From: a virus
DNA: 29,033 nucleotides
Reading direction: 5' to 3' (one strand)
Virus record (IMG/VR): IMGVR_UViG_3300003852_000043
Coordinates: 1 to 29,033 of that record
Below, piece after piece: positions 21,270 through 29,033 of the stretch. Both the position numbers and the translations under genes were made by a program. Each line of letters begins with the position of its first letter. Position 1 is the stretch's first letter. The notes under the pieces were generated by a model. It saw only the letters and a program-made list of their open reading frames with translations, had not been told where the DNA came from and did no database searches.

Positions 21270-22304
21270 ATGAAAGTAGCTATCTGGAGCGATCTACATA
21301 TCGGTACTCACGCTAATTCACTCTTCTGGCATAAAGTTGCGCTAGATTGGACGGATTGGTTTAAGAGTGAGATACTTAAGAGGGGTATAACTACAACCTT
21401 ATTTCTCGGAGACTTCTTCGACGATCGAGATGAGATTGCAGGTAATACGCTCGACGTAGCGGCTGACATATTAAACAAATTTCGCGATACACAGCTCGTA
21501 ATGATACCGGGTAACCATGATTGTTTTTATAAAGATCACTCAGGTGTTAACTCTGTTAAAATCTTTAGCGGTTGGAGCAATATAAAGGTATGTAACACTG
21601 TATCGTCTATAGACTTTGGTAATTCATCTGCTACATTTGTACCTTGGGGTGGCGATCTTAGCGAAGTTAGGTGGACACCGTATCTATTTGGTCACTTCGA
21701 GATTAACTCATTTAAGATGAATGGGTCTAAGGTATGCGATAAAGGAATTGATAAAGAGGTTCTATTCAAATTATCACCTCAAATATTCTCCGGTCATTTT
21801 CATCAACGCGACGTTCGGCAGTACGATAAAAATTCTATCATGTACGTTGGAAATGTTTTTGAAACAAATTTTGGTGAAGCAAATTCTCCAAAAGGTTTTC
21901 ATATTCTAGATTTTGATACAGGTGAAATTGAATTTGTAGAAAATAAACTCTCCCCGAAGCATATTAAAATATTCGTATCGGAATGTTTAAAAAATTCCGG
22001 CATTACACCTGAGCAAAGTGAAAACATAAAAGGAAATATTATTCGTCTGATAGTTGATAAACAAATTCCCGCAGATGTTATTGACGCGTTACAAGCCAAA
22101 ATAAAATCATATCAACCTGCTGCAGCTACAGTAGAATTTCTAACAAACAGTAATATAATTGATGTTAACGATGCTATAAAAAGCAGTGATTTATCCGATG
22201 TAAGTGTAGAAAAGGCTATAAATGAGTTTATAACGTTCCTCGAGACACCTAATAAGGATAAAATCACAGAAGCTTGTATCGATTTCTATAACAAATGTAA
22301 ATGA
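21270..22304 (+). CDS. gp47: Recombination nuclease subunit, T4 gp47-like (SbcD/Mre11)
   Basis: The Mn-dependent nuclease subunit of the gp46/gp47 complex, which resects double-strand ends for recombination-dependent replication. It is 344 aa (T4: 339). Phosphoesterase motifs are all present: SDLHIGTH (7-14), LGDFFDDRD (46-54), PGNHD (80-84), and SGHFHQR (174-180), plus the LFGHFEI histidine motif at about 139-145. The C-terminal 130 residues are the less conserved capping and gp46-binding part. It begins two bases after the gp55 stop and overlaps gp46 by ATGA (22301-22304). Confidence 0.95.
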   Translation: MKVAIWSDLHIGTHANSLFWHKVALDWTDWFKSEILKRGITTTLFLGDFFDDRDEIAGNTLDVAADILNKFRDTQLVMIPGNHDCFYKDHSGVNSVKIFSGWSNIKVCNTVSSIDFGNSSATFVPWGGDLSEVRWTPYLFGHFEINSFKMNGSKVCDKGIDKEVLFKLSPQIFSGHFHQRDVRQYDKNSIMYVGNVFETNFGEANSPKGFHILDFDTGEIEFVENKLSPKHIKIFVSECLKNSGITPEQSENIKGNIIRLIVDKQIPADVIDALQAKIKSYQPAAATVEFLTNSNIIDVNDAIKSSDLSDVSVEKAINEFITFLETPNKDKITEACIDFYNKCK

Positions 22305-24127
22305 AACACGTAATCTTTAAAAAACTAACCATGCAGAACTTCATGTCTATTGGCAAAGAGCCTGTAGAAGTGGTGTTTAAGCAAGGTGTCAATGTTATCA
22401 CAGGTACTAATAAGGATAAGATCGATCGTCGTAACGGAGTCGGTAAAAGCTCTGTTGCGGACGCGTTATTCTTTGCAATGTACGGTAATGTCTTGCGACC
22501 TATTAAGAAAGAAGCTATAAAGAACGATAGCACAAGGGGAACATGCTCAGTATCGTTAGAACTAGATGTTGTTAGTGAAAGTACTACACAGTCAGTACGT
22601 ATATCTCGTGAGCTAGAACCATCAAGAGTATTGTTGGAGATAGATAATGTTGACAAAACTCGAGATAGTATTGCGAACACGACAGAATATATAAGCGAGC
22701 TGGTAGGTTGTAACTCGGACGTGTTTGAGAATTGTGTTGTTATGACTCTTAACAATGCTTTACCTTTCATGTGTCGTAAGAAACAGGAAAAGAGAGACTT
22801 CATTGAAAGCATCTTTAACTTAGAAGTTTTTAGTCGGATGTTGAAGGAAGCGAAGGCTGAATATAGCGATTGTAAGTCTGATCTAGATGTTGTAGCAGGT
22901 CGTAAAGATGAAGTTAATGTTTCAATAACAACCATTAAAAACCAGCAATCAACATTTGAAGCCACCAAACTTCAAAAAATTAACAGGTTGAAGGGTCTTA
23001 TTACAGAGCTACAAGAAGATAGAGTTGATCAAGTCGATAAGCTAAACAAAGAAGTAGACTTAAGCGAAGACGAGATTTCAACACTTAAGAATTTTATATC
23101 TGTGATCTACCCTGAGAAGGAGCAAACACTTAATACTGAGCAGCAGACGGTTTCCAATCTCATAGCTGAAAAGCAAGCTAACATACAATCCGCAAAGACC
23201 GCTTTAGCAAAGATGAATGCAAACATGGATAACTGTCCAGTGTGTTTAAGAACCATAACACCTGAAGATAGAGCTCATGTAGATGCAGAACGTGAAAGTA
23301 CAAACTTGATTATAGCAGCTAACGAAGATGTCGTAAAGAATCAAAAACTGGTAGCTCTTAATGTTTTGCAGTGTTTAACTGATCTTAAAAAAGAGAAGAG
23401 AACTGCTGATAGTAAGATTGAGACACAGAATGCTAGAGAGAAAGTAAAGACCAATATAAAGAATGCTATAGCTGCGATAGACACTAATATAGCAAGCGTA
23501 AACAATCAAATAGCTGAAGCGCAAAAAGAAGAAGCTCCGCTTGATACCTTACTGGATCAGCAAAAGGATAAACTTAAAGAGATAGATGAGAATATTAAGA
23601 CGTGTAATGATAAACTGAACTTATTAAATCAGGTTAAGTTTGTCTTCTCTGAAGAAGGTGTTAAATCTCTTATTGTTAAAAGAGTGTTGAACATATTCAA
23701 TACACAGCTAGCTTACTATTTACAAAAACTAGATTCAAATTGTACGTGTGTTTTTAACGAGTATTTTGAGGAGGTTATCGTCAATGATAAGGGTAAAGAG
23801 TATTCTTACTTCAGTCTCAGTGGTGCAGAGCGCAAAAGTATAGACTTGGCTTGCTTGTTTACCTTTATGGATATACGCAGGCTTCAAGGTAATGTAGCAT
23901 TCAATATTAGCATATTTGACGAGCTACTTGATTCTAGTTTAGATGCGAAGGGTATAGATCTAGTTCTCTCAGTGCTTAAAGAGCGCGTTGATAAGTTTAA
24001 TGAGTGTGTTTACATTATCAGTCATAGAAAAGAAAGCACTAAGATGGCTACTGGTGAAGTTATATATCTTGTAAAGAGTAACGGTGTATGTACCCGGGTG
24101 CCTTATAGCGAAACGCATGCTAGTTAA
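22301..24127 (+). CDS. gp46: Recombination ATPase subunit, T4 gp46-like (SbcC/Rad50)
   Basis: The SMC-type ATPase partner of gp47. It is 608 aa (T4: 560). Walker A is NGVGKSS (45-51), after the long GTNKDKIDRR loop typical of gp46. Two coiled-coil stretches (about 175-300 and 325-440) flank a zinc hook with CPVC at 312-315. The ABC signature is SLSGAER (505-511), Walker B is IFDELLD (538-544) and the H-loop is IISH. All elements are intact, so an active complex with gp47 is expected. The coiled-coil is short, as usual for phage homologues. Confidence 0.95.
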   Translation: MKHVIFKKLTMQNFMSIGKEPVEVVFKQGVNVITGTNKDKIDRRNGVGKSSVADALFFAMYGNVLRPIKKEAIKNDSTRGTCSVSLELDVVSESTTQSVRISRELEPSRVLLEIDNVDKTRDSIANTTEYISELVGCNSDVFENCVVMTLNNALPFMCRKKQEKRDFIESIFNLEVFSRMLKEAKAEYSDCKSDLDVVAGRKDEVNVSITTIKNQQSTFEATKLQKINRLKGLITELQEDRVDQVDKLNKEVDLSEDEISTLKNFISVIYPEKEQTLNTEQQTVSNLIAEKQANIQSAKTALAKMNANMDNCPVCLRTITPEDRAHVDAERESTNLIIAANEDVVKNQKLVALNVLQCLTDLKKEKRTADSKIETQNAREKVKTNIKNAIAAIDTNIASVNNQIAEAQKEEAPLDTLLDQQKDKLKEIDENIKTCNDKLNLLNQVKFVFSEEGVKSLIVKRVLNIFNTQLAYYLQKLDSNCTCVFNEYFEEVIVNDKGKEYSYFSLSGAERKSIDLACLFTFMDIRRLQGNVAFNISIFDELLDSSLDAKGIDLVLSVLKERVDKFNECVYIISHRKESTKMATGEVIYLVKSNGVCTRVPYSETHAS

Positions 24128-24131
24128 CTTG

Positions 24132-24158
24132 TTGATAAAGCATAACACGGAATATAAT
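24132..24158 (+). promoter_or_regulatory. Sigma70-like promoter for the 24167 glycosyltransferase
   Basis: TTGATA (24132-24137), 15 bp, perfect TATAAT (24153-24158), eight bases, ATG at 24167. The gap holds no ribosome-binding site. Confidence 0.72.
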
Positions 24159-24166
24159 TAATAACA

Positions 24167-25390
24167 ATGATACCACAGTCACCATTTGCATCTCCATTTC
24201 CGGTTCCGTTTCCGAAGATGTATCCAGCCTTACACAATGAGCCACCCGCTCATATGCCGATGCACCCACCAGAAGCTAATTTTAGACGTGCTTTGAACTA
24301 CTACGCTGATTATAGCGGTTGCGGACATTGGCGAATGATATGGCCTGAACAAGTTATTAACGCTCACAACAAGATGACGGTTCACGGTACCACCGTAATG
24401 TCCTTTGACCCTCGCTATTTCGTTGGTGTTAAGTGTGTACGTATTCAACGTCAAGCAACTGAACACCAATTAGCGTTTGTAAAAGGTTTAAGAAAATTAG
24501 CTGACGCTCAAGGCTTCCGCATTGTGTACGAGATTGATGATGTTATCTTTAGTGAAGATATCCCTGATTATAACAAGTATAAGCCAGCGTTTACTGATCC
24601 AAAGATTCGTCAGTGTTCGCTCGAGATTATGTCTTTATGTGACGAGGTGACTGTTACCTGTGAGTTTATGAGGCAGTACTACATGAGTAAGACTGGTCAT
24701 AAATGTATAACGGTTATACCAAATTATCCACCAGAATTCTGGATGGGTAACCATTACAGAGCAAACAAAATTGAAGATAACTATCGAAAGTTCTGTTGTG
24801 GTAAGAATGCAAAACCTCGTATTCTTTATCCTGGTAGCGGTGCTCACTTTGACGTAGAGAACCGTACAAATCAAAATGATGATTTTGCTCACGTTCGTGA
24901 CGCTATAGTTAAGACAATGGACAAGTATCAATGGGTATTCTTCGGTGGTTACCCATTACCTCTCCACCAGTTCGTACAATCTGGCAAGATTGAGTTCCAT
25001 CCATGGAAACGCTTGTATGAGTACCCTAAACACATTGCTAGCTTGAATGCAAATATAATGGTAGCACCTCTATGCGATAATAACTTTAACAAAGCAAAGA
25101 GTGACCTTAAGCTAATAGAAGCAGGTTGCTTTGGTATTCCGATTGCTTGTCAAGACATAGAGACATACAGTGAATCACCAGTTAAGTTTAAAACCGGTGA
25201 TGAGATGATTGATCAGATAGGTTTAATGATCAAGAATCCTGGATATTATAAAACTCTAAGCAAAGGTGGTAGAGAGATGGCAGAGAAGAGATTCCTTGAA
25301 AGAGATGAGAACATCGACAAATACGTCGAGATGTATACTCTACCATATAAAGATGAGAAGCGCGTACTTCTAAATAGTATCAACAAATAG
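24167..25390 (+). CDS. Glycosyltransferase, GT4-like, within the replication module
   Basis: A 407-aa GT-B-type enzyme. After a Pro-rich N-terminal stretch (first 35 residues), the acceptor half has YYADYSGCGHWRMIWP and VYEIDDVIFSED (the EIDD segment is common in phage and bacterial group 1 transferases). The donor half has RILYPGSGAHF, YQWVFFGGYPLP, and LKLIEAGCFGIPIACQDIET (about 308-327), which replaces the usual ExFG....P.v loop. It has its own sigma70-like promoter and sits between the gp46 and DNA polymerase genes, far from the glycosyltransferase operon. Early expression beside replication genes raises the possibility of DNA glycosylation; a surface-glycan role is equally open. Confidence 0.8.
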   Translation: MIPQSPFASPFPVPFPKMYPALHNEPPAHMPMHPPEANFRRALNYYADYSGCGHWRMIWPEQVINAHNKMTVHGTTVMSFDPRYFVGVKCVRIQRQATEHQLAFVKGLRKLADAQGFRIVYEIDDVIFSEDIPDYNKYKPAFTDPKIRQCSLEIMSLCDEVTVTCEFMRQYYMSKTGHKCITVIPNYPPEFWMGNHYRANKIEDNYRKFCCGKNAKPRILYPGSGAHFDVENRTNQNDDFAHVRDAIVKTMDKYQWVFFGGYPLPLHQFVQSGKIEFHPWKRLYEYPKHIASLNANIMVAPLCDNNFNKAKSDLKLIEAGCFGIPIACQDIETYSESPVKFKTGDEMIDQIGLMIKNPGYYKTLSKGGREMAEKRFLERDENIDKYVEMYTLPYKDEKRVLLNSINK

Positions 25391-25391
25391 C

Positions 25392-25419
25392 TTGAATATT
25401 ATAAAAAGTCAATTATTAT
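25392..25419 (+). promoter_or_regulatory. Sigma70-like promoter for the DNA polymerase gene
   Basis: TTGAAT (25392-25397), 16 bp, TATTAT (25414-25419), six bases, ATG at 25426. Predicted leaderless start at the A of the ATG. Confidence 0.78.
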
Positions 25420-25425
25420 ACAGTA

Positions 25426-28215
25426 ATGTATAGAAATGCAGTTTATCTTCCGAAGAATAAGATAATTCGACTGTACTCATGGGATATGCATGGTAAGCGA
25501 ATATCCTATGATACCTCGTTTGAACCTTATATCTATCTTGAAACGTCTTACGAAGGTGATGCAAAGAGCATATTCAATACAGCTCTCAGAAAGAAGACTT
25601 TTAGTGCTCAATACGAGAGATACAAATACGTAGCTGATAATGAGAGTCAGCGTATTTTTGAAAACTTACCCGTTACACAACAGTTTCTAGTCGATGTCTT
25701 TCACGGTAAAAATGAAGCACCCGAATTTTCGCAGTTTCCTCTTAAGTTAATGTTTATCGATATCGAAACAGATACACATGACCATAAAGATTCTCAGATG
25801 GTGAAGATTCGTAAGATCAATTCCGGGAACGAAAGAGAGATAACTCTTGGAGAAATAAGGCAGAGCAAGGAATTTCAAAAAGATTATGAAATTTATGATG
25901 ATGGTAAATGGTTAACATATCATTCTACATGTTATGCTATAAATGTCTCATTTCCTAACACCGAGCAAGCGAATCAGGAAGTTAATATCATAACAGTATA
26001 TGATTCATTATCACAAAAATACTACACTTGGAGTACACGCAAATGTTCAAAAGAGATAGAAGATTGTGTATATGTTGCATGTAATACAGAGAAACAAATG
26101 TTCTTAAAGTTTCTTGAATTCTACGAGAGTGATTACCCTGACATCTTGTCAGGTTGGAATTCAGAAGGCTTTGATATACCATACATTATTAACCGGTTAA
26201 ACGTACTATTCGGTGCAGATTATGCTCAAAGATTATCACCGGTTGGTAGAATGTCTTCACGTACGTTTATGTCTAGATTCGGTAAACAGCAAGTACGTTG
26301 GTATATTGAAGGTGTTTCTTGTATTGACTATCTTGACATTTATCGGAAGTTTTGTATGTCTCAGCGTGAAAACTATAAGTTAGGTAACATAGGTGAGACA
26401 GAGTTAGGTGAGAGCAAGGTTGACTTTGGTGATCAAACTCTAGCTGCGTTGTCTGACACTGATTGGGATCTATTCGCTGAGTATAACGTAACCGACGTTA
26501 AGCTATTAGCTAAGCTTGAACGCAAGCTGAAATATCTTGAACTTCTACGATCTATCGCATATGCTGGTTGTACTACGTTTGAAAGCGCTTTAGGTACATT
26601 ATCGGTTGTTAACGGGTTATGTGCAATAAAAGCTCGTTCTAAGAATCTTAAAATACCTACATTCAACCGCGAAGATGGAGAGGGTAAGAAGAACGAAGGT
26701 GCTTATGTTGGTGAACCACAGAAAGGGTTTCAAGAGCATATCGTATCATTCGACGCAAACAGTCTATATCCAAACGTGATGATATCTCTCAATCTATCAC
26801 CAGAGACGAAGATTGGTAAGATTATAGAGAAGACTGATACACACGTTACTATTGCACACGTAAATGGTCAACGCTTTGACATAACTCATCAAGGTTTAAA
26901 GGATTTCCTTAAAGCAGAGAAGGTGACGATGTCAATGGCATCTGTTCTCTTCTCACAAAAAGAGAAGGGTATTGTACCTGATATTGTAGATAGCTATTAC
27001 AAAAAGCGTGTTGAGATTCAAAAGAAACAAGACAAATTTTCTCGTGTATTATCTAATACCGAGCAGGAGATTAAAAAGCTAAAGCAAAGTGGTGTTGACG
27101 TAGCTGATAAAGAGGCAGAGTGTGTACAACTTAAGAAGGAGATTGAACAATTCAATATTCGTCAGCATACAATCAAAATTCTTATTAACAGTATCTACGG
27201 ATACTTCGGTAATAAACACGCTCCGATTGGTGATGATGATTTAGCACGGTCAGTTACCCTCACAGGTCAAGCAGCTATTAAGCAGTCGAATTGCTTAATG
27301 CAAGAATACATACAAACTAACGCTAATCTACCTGATGATTACCTGAAGAGTTATGATCCTGTTATATACAATGACACTGATTCATGTTATATCTCGCTAA
27401 AGAAAGTAGCTGAAGCTAAAAAGTTAACGATGATTGGTGCTAACGGTCAAGTTACCCAAGAATATCTAGACGAAGTGAGTAGAATTGATACACATCTAAA
27501 CACAGGTATTAAGAAATGGGGAGAAGATGCTTTGAATTCTCATGATTGTAGGTTAGTTTTTAAACGAGAAGTTATTGCAGATAGTGGTATATTTCTATCT
27601 AAGAAGCATTACGTTCTGCATATTTTAAATAATAAAGGTATTCCTTGTGACAAATATAAGTACGTCGGTGTAGAAATGGTTAAGACAACGATGCCTAAGA
27701 ATATTAAACCTTACGCGAAGAAAATCGTTGAAACAATGTTGAAAACAAAGGACAAGGTTCAAGTCGATAAAGTGTTTAATGAAGCGTATGAAACATTCAA
27801 ATCATTAAGCATAGAAGATATTGCTCACGTTAGTGGTATTACAAACTATAACAAGTTTGCTGATAAGTGTAATGAGTTTACTACAGTAAAGGGTATGCCG
27901 AAGCACGTCAAAGCTGCATACTTTTATAACTTACTTCTTAAGAGGTTTAGTATTGATAACAAGTATGAATCAATTTCTTCAGGTGATAAAATTCGATATA
28001 TCTCAGTGCGCCAACCGAATAAATTTGGGTTGAAAGCAGTAGGATACAAATATTACTACCCGCAAGAGTTTAAGGAGTTCTTTGAACCAGACTACGAAGA
28101 GATGTTTGATAAGCTAATGTTTAGCGTTATAGAGAGGTTCTATCAAGCGGTAAATTGGCAGATCAGAACACCATCTATGAATACTCAAACGGATCTATTC
28201 GATCTGTTTAGTTAA
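25426..28215 (+). CDS. gp43: Family B DNA polymerase, T4 gp43-like
   Basis: Replicative polymerase with proofreading, 929 aa (T4: 898). Exonuclease motifs: FIDIETD (110-116, D112/E114), GWNSEGFD (243-250) and YNVTD (353-357). Polymerase motifs: A is DANSLYPN (443-450), B is KILINSIYG (584-592), and C is NDTDS (649-653), all intact. A 40-residue coiled-coil-like insertion rich in Lys/Glu lies at about 535-580 between motifs A and B (the fingers). The C-terminus TQTDLFDLFS resembles the T4 end LDFLF that binds the sliding clamp. Its stop codon shares TTAA with that of the convergent gene (28212-28215). Confidence 0.97.
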   Translation: MYRNAVYLPKNKIIRLYSWDMHGKRISYDTSFEPYIYLETSYEGDAKSIFNTALRKKTFSAQYERYKYVADNESQRIFENLPVTQQFLVDVFHGKNEAPEFSQFPLKLMFIDIETDTHDHKDSQMVKIRKINSGNEREITLGEIRQSKEFQKDYEIYDDGKWLTYHSTCYAINVSFPNTEQANQEVNIITVYDSLSQKYYTWSTRKCSKEIEDCVYVACNTEKQMFLKFLEFYESDYPDILSGWNSEGFDIPYIINRLNVLFGADYAQRLSPVGRMSSRTFMSRFGKQQVRWYIEGVSCIDYLDIYRKFCMSQRENYKLGNIGETELGESKVDFGDQTLAALSDTDWDLFAEYNVTDVKLLAKLERKLKYLELLRSIAYAGCTTFESALGTLSVVNGLCAIKARSKNLKIPTFNREDGEGKKNEGAYVGEPQKGFQEHIVSFDANSLYPNVMISLNLSPETKIGKIIEKTDTHVTIAHVNGQRFDITHQGLKDFLKAEKVTMSMASVLFSQKEKGIVPDIVDSYYKKRVEIQKKQDKFSRVLSNTEQEIKKLKQSGVDVADKEAECVQLKKEIEQFNIRQHTIKILINSIYGYFGNKHAPIGDDDLARSVTLTGQAAIKQSNCLMQEYIQTNANLPDDYLKSYDPVIYNDTDSCYISLKKVAEAKKLTMIGANGQVTQEYLDEVSRIDTHLNTGIKKWGEDALNSHDCRLVFKREVIADSGIFLSKKHYVLHILNNKGIPCDKYKYVGVEMVKTTMPKNIKPYAKKIVETMLKTKDKVQVDKVFNEAYETFKSLSIEDIAHVSGITNYNKFADKCNEFTTVKGMPKHVKAAYFYNLLLKRFSIDNKYESISSGDKIRYISVRQPNKFGLKAVGYKYYYPQEFKEFFEPDYEEMFDKLMFSVIERFYQAVNWQIRTPSMNTQTDLFDLFS

Positions 28216-28643
28216 GCTTGAACACCAACCGGTTGTGTACCAGGTGTAGCTCCAGCTGCTGGATTAGTTGCCGCACCTTGCTGTGGTTTAGATGTTGCTG
28301 GTGAAACTGGTGCACCCTGCGGTTGTACAGGTGTCTTCGATGCAGGCGACTTAGCAAGCATATCCTGTATAGCTTTTGTTACTGCCTGTACATGCTTAGG
28401 ATCTTTAAGACCTTGCAATGCAGTTGCGAGAGATTGAACAGCATCAGTCGCTGCTTTAACCTCAGGTGCATTAGGATTTGCTTTATCACCCTCTGCAGTC
28501 TGAGCATTAGCTGGTGCTAAGTTCTGCGGATTTTGTGGCCCACCGGCATTTTGTACACCAGTCGCGGGAGCTTCTTCATTTAGATGTTTGATGTAAGAGT
28601 TGTAAATCTTTGTAAACTCGGTTTTGCACAATGGTTTCGGCAT
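28212..28643 (-). CDS. Ala/Pro/Gln-rich late protein, 143 aa
   Basis: No family recognised. The N-terminus (LCKTEFTKIYNSYIKHLNEE, residues 5-24) is an amphipathic helix ending in an LNE motif, like the 17458 protein. A disordered Ala/Asn/Pro-rich segment follows, then one helix (VKAATDAVQSLATALQGLKD, about 63-82, and on to DMLAK), then a long Pro/Ala/Gly/Gln tail. A consensus late box lies five bases upstream. Low complexity makes homology detection hard. Proposed as an internal head or scaffold-like protein by its leader and timing. Confidence 0.67.
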   Translation of the reverse strand: MPKPLCKTEFTKIYNSYIKHLNEEAPATGVQNAGGPQNPQNLAPANAQTAEGDKANPNAPEVKAATDAVQSLATALQGLKDPKHVQAVTKAIQDMLAKSPASKTPVQPQGAPVSPATSKPQQGAATNPAAGATPGTQPVGVQA

Positions 28644-28648
28644 ACAAT

Positions 28649-28656
28649 TATTTATA
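28649..28656 (-). promoter_or_regulatory. Late promoter box for the 28643 gene, exact consensus
   Basis: TATAAATA on the minus strand, five bases before the ATG at 28643. Confidence 0.82.
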
Positions 28657-28689
28657 AGATCCTGAGTGGATTTACCGGCAGGTAGTAGT

Positions 28690-28695
28690 TAATAT
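28690..28695 (+). promoter_or_regulatory. Possible -10 box for the 28702 gene
   Basis: TAATAT ending six bases before the ATG at 28702, the same spacing as the sigma70-like promoters above. No matching TTGA -35 box is present at 15-17 bp, so this is weak and may need an activator. Confidence 0.4.
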
Positions 28696-28701
28696 CTATA
28701 T

Positions 28702-29033
28702 ATGGAACAACAAAAACTAACAACCTTTATCGACCAAACCGGCAGAACCATTATCGGTATTCTCGCTAGTGAAACGCCTGAAACTATTATTGTCAAGGAT
28801 CCTGCGATTCTTTATGTGCAACCTACCCAAGATGGTAAGCTAAACGTCCAAACAATTCCGCTCTACTTCCGTGAATTTATTGGCGACAAGCATAAGAATG
28901 ATGGTACGCTGTGGGTATACAACAGAGCAGGTATCACACTGGGTCTTGACATTGATAACGATCAACGTCTCGTTACGCAGTATAACAACTTGTTTAACGC
29001 ACCTATTCAATCGGCTCAGCCGACACCCGCTAC
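28702..29033 (+). CDS. Hypothetical protein, N-terminal 110 residues (runs off the window)
   Basis: I translated this by hand; the frame is open from the ATG at 28702 to the end of the window. It begins MEQQKLTTFIDQTGRTIIG, then a beta-rich part (ETIIVKDPAILYVQPTQDG, LNVQTIPLYFREFIGD), an FNAPIQSAQPTP end that looks like the start of a Pro/Gln-rich tail. The first 60 residues suggest a small SH3- or Sm-like barrel, a type often seen as short unknown proteins in marine T4-like phages. It seems to use more C-ending codons (ACC, ATC, GTC) than neighbours, which may mean strong expression. Function unknown. Confidence 0.72.
   Translation, partial: MEQQKLTTFIDQTGRTIIGILASETPETIIVKDPAILYVQPTQDGKLNVQTIPLYFREFIGDKHKNDGTLWVYNRAGITLGLDIDNDQRLVTQYNNLFNAPIQSAQPTPA

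Noticed and set aside
22264-22968. 234-codon open frame on the minus strand
   Set aside because: Lies opposite the well-supported gp46 gene; its Ser/Leu-rich composition is that of an antisense shadow.
1-29033. CRISPR arrays, insertion sequences, homing endonucleases, integrase or attachment sites
   Set aside because: No regularly spaced repeats, transposase or HNH/GIY-YIG motifs, or long direct repeats were seen; the genome segment looks like a strictly lytic phage.

Overview
This window is part of a T4-superfamily tailed phage genome (contractile-tail myovirus). The case rests on T4-type proteins that can be recognised from their motifs: portal (gp20), proximal tail-sheath stabiliser (gp15), recombination mediator (UvsY), helicase (UvsW), late sigma factor (gp55), the gp47/gp46 nuclease pair, family B DNA polymerase (gp43), and a probable small clamp-loader subunit (gp62). 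The AT-rich composition, FolE/QueE, an FkbM methyltransferase and many glycosyltransferases are typical of marine T4-like phages. The host cannot be fixed from the sequence. No photosynthesis genes, tRNAs, CRISPR arrays or insertion sequences are visible.

Layout. 1-2497 (minus): portal (runs off the left edge) and gp15. 2507-5302 (minus): an operon of a GroES-like co-chaperonin, two small proteins and a DinG/XPD-like iron-sulfur helicase. 5333-7199 (minus): DUF366-like protein, FkbM methyltransferase, gp62-like protein, DUF6899-like protein. 7225-10563 (minus): four coupled glycosyltransferases. 10596-11282 (plus): a probable virion protein. 11279-12836 (minus): QueE and a P-loop kinase. 12872-13607 (minus): three small unknown genes. 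13608-13817: the only sizeable gap. 13818-18783: a mosaic of late genes (two unknown late proteins, a divergent pair including a retropepsin-like protein, and Ala/Pro-rich or basic small proteins), plus folE (plus) and a PD-(D/E)XK resolvase-like nuclease. 18817-28215 (plus): uvsY, uvsW, gp55, gp47, gp46, a glycosyltransferase and DNA polymerase. 28212-29033: an Ala/Pro-rich late protein (minus) and a truncated gene (plus).

Regulation can be read unusually well. Eight genes or operons start just downstream of a sigma70-like promoter (TTGA.. , 15-16 bp, then a TATAAT-like box). In six of them the -10 box ends exactly six bases before the start codon, which predicts leaderless mRNAs. These serve replication, recombination and metabolism genes. 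Eight others carry a T4-type late box (YATAAATA-like) ending 5-9 bases before the start codon, serving portal, gp15 and presumed virion proteins. The late sigma factor that would read them is encoded here as well.

The most interesting candidate system is a set of small late proteins (starts at 16228, 17458, 18783, 14708 and 28643) with short amphipathic N-termini such as MKRF, followed by an (L/F)xE motif. This recalls T4 capsid-targeting peptides cut by the prohead protease. One of them carries a retropepsin-like aspartic protease domain and lies head-to-head with a possible degenerate paralogue. This suggests packaged internal head proteins and remains an inference.
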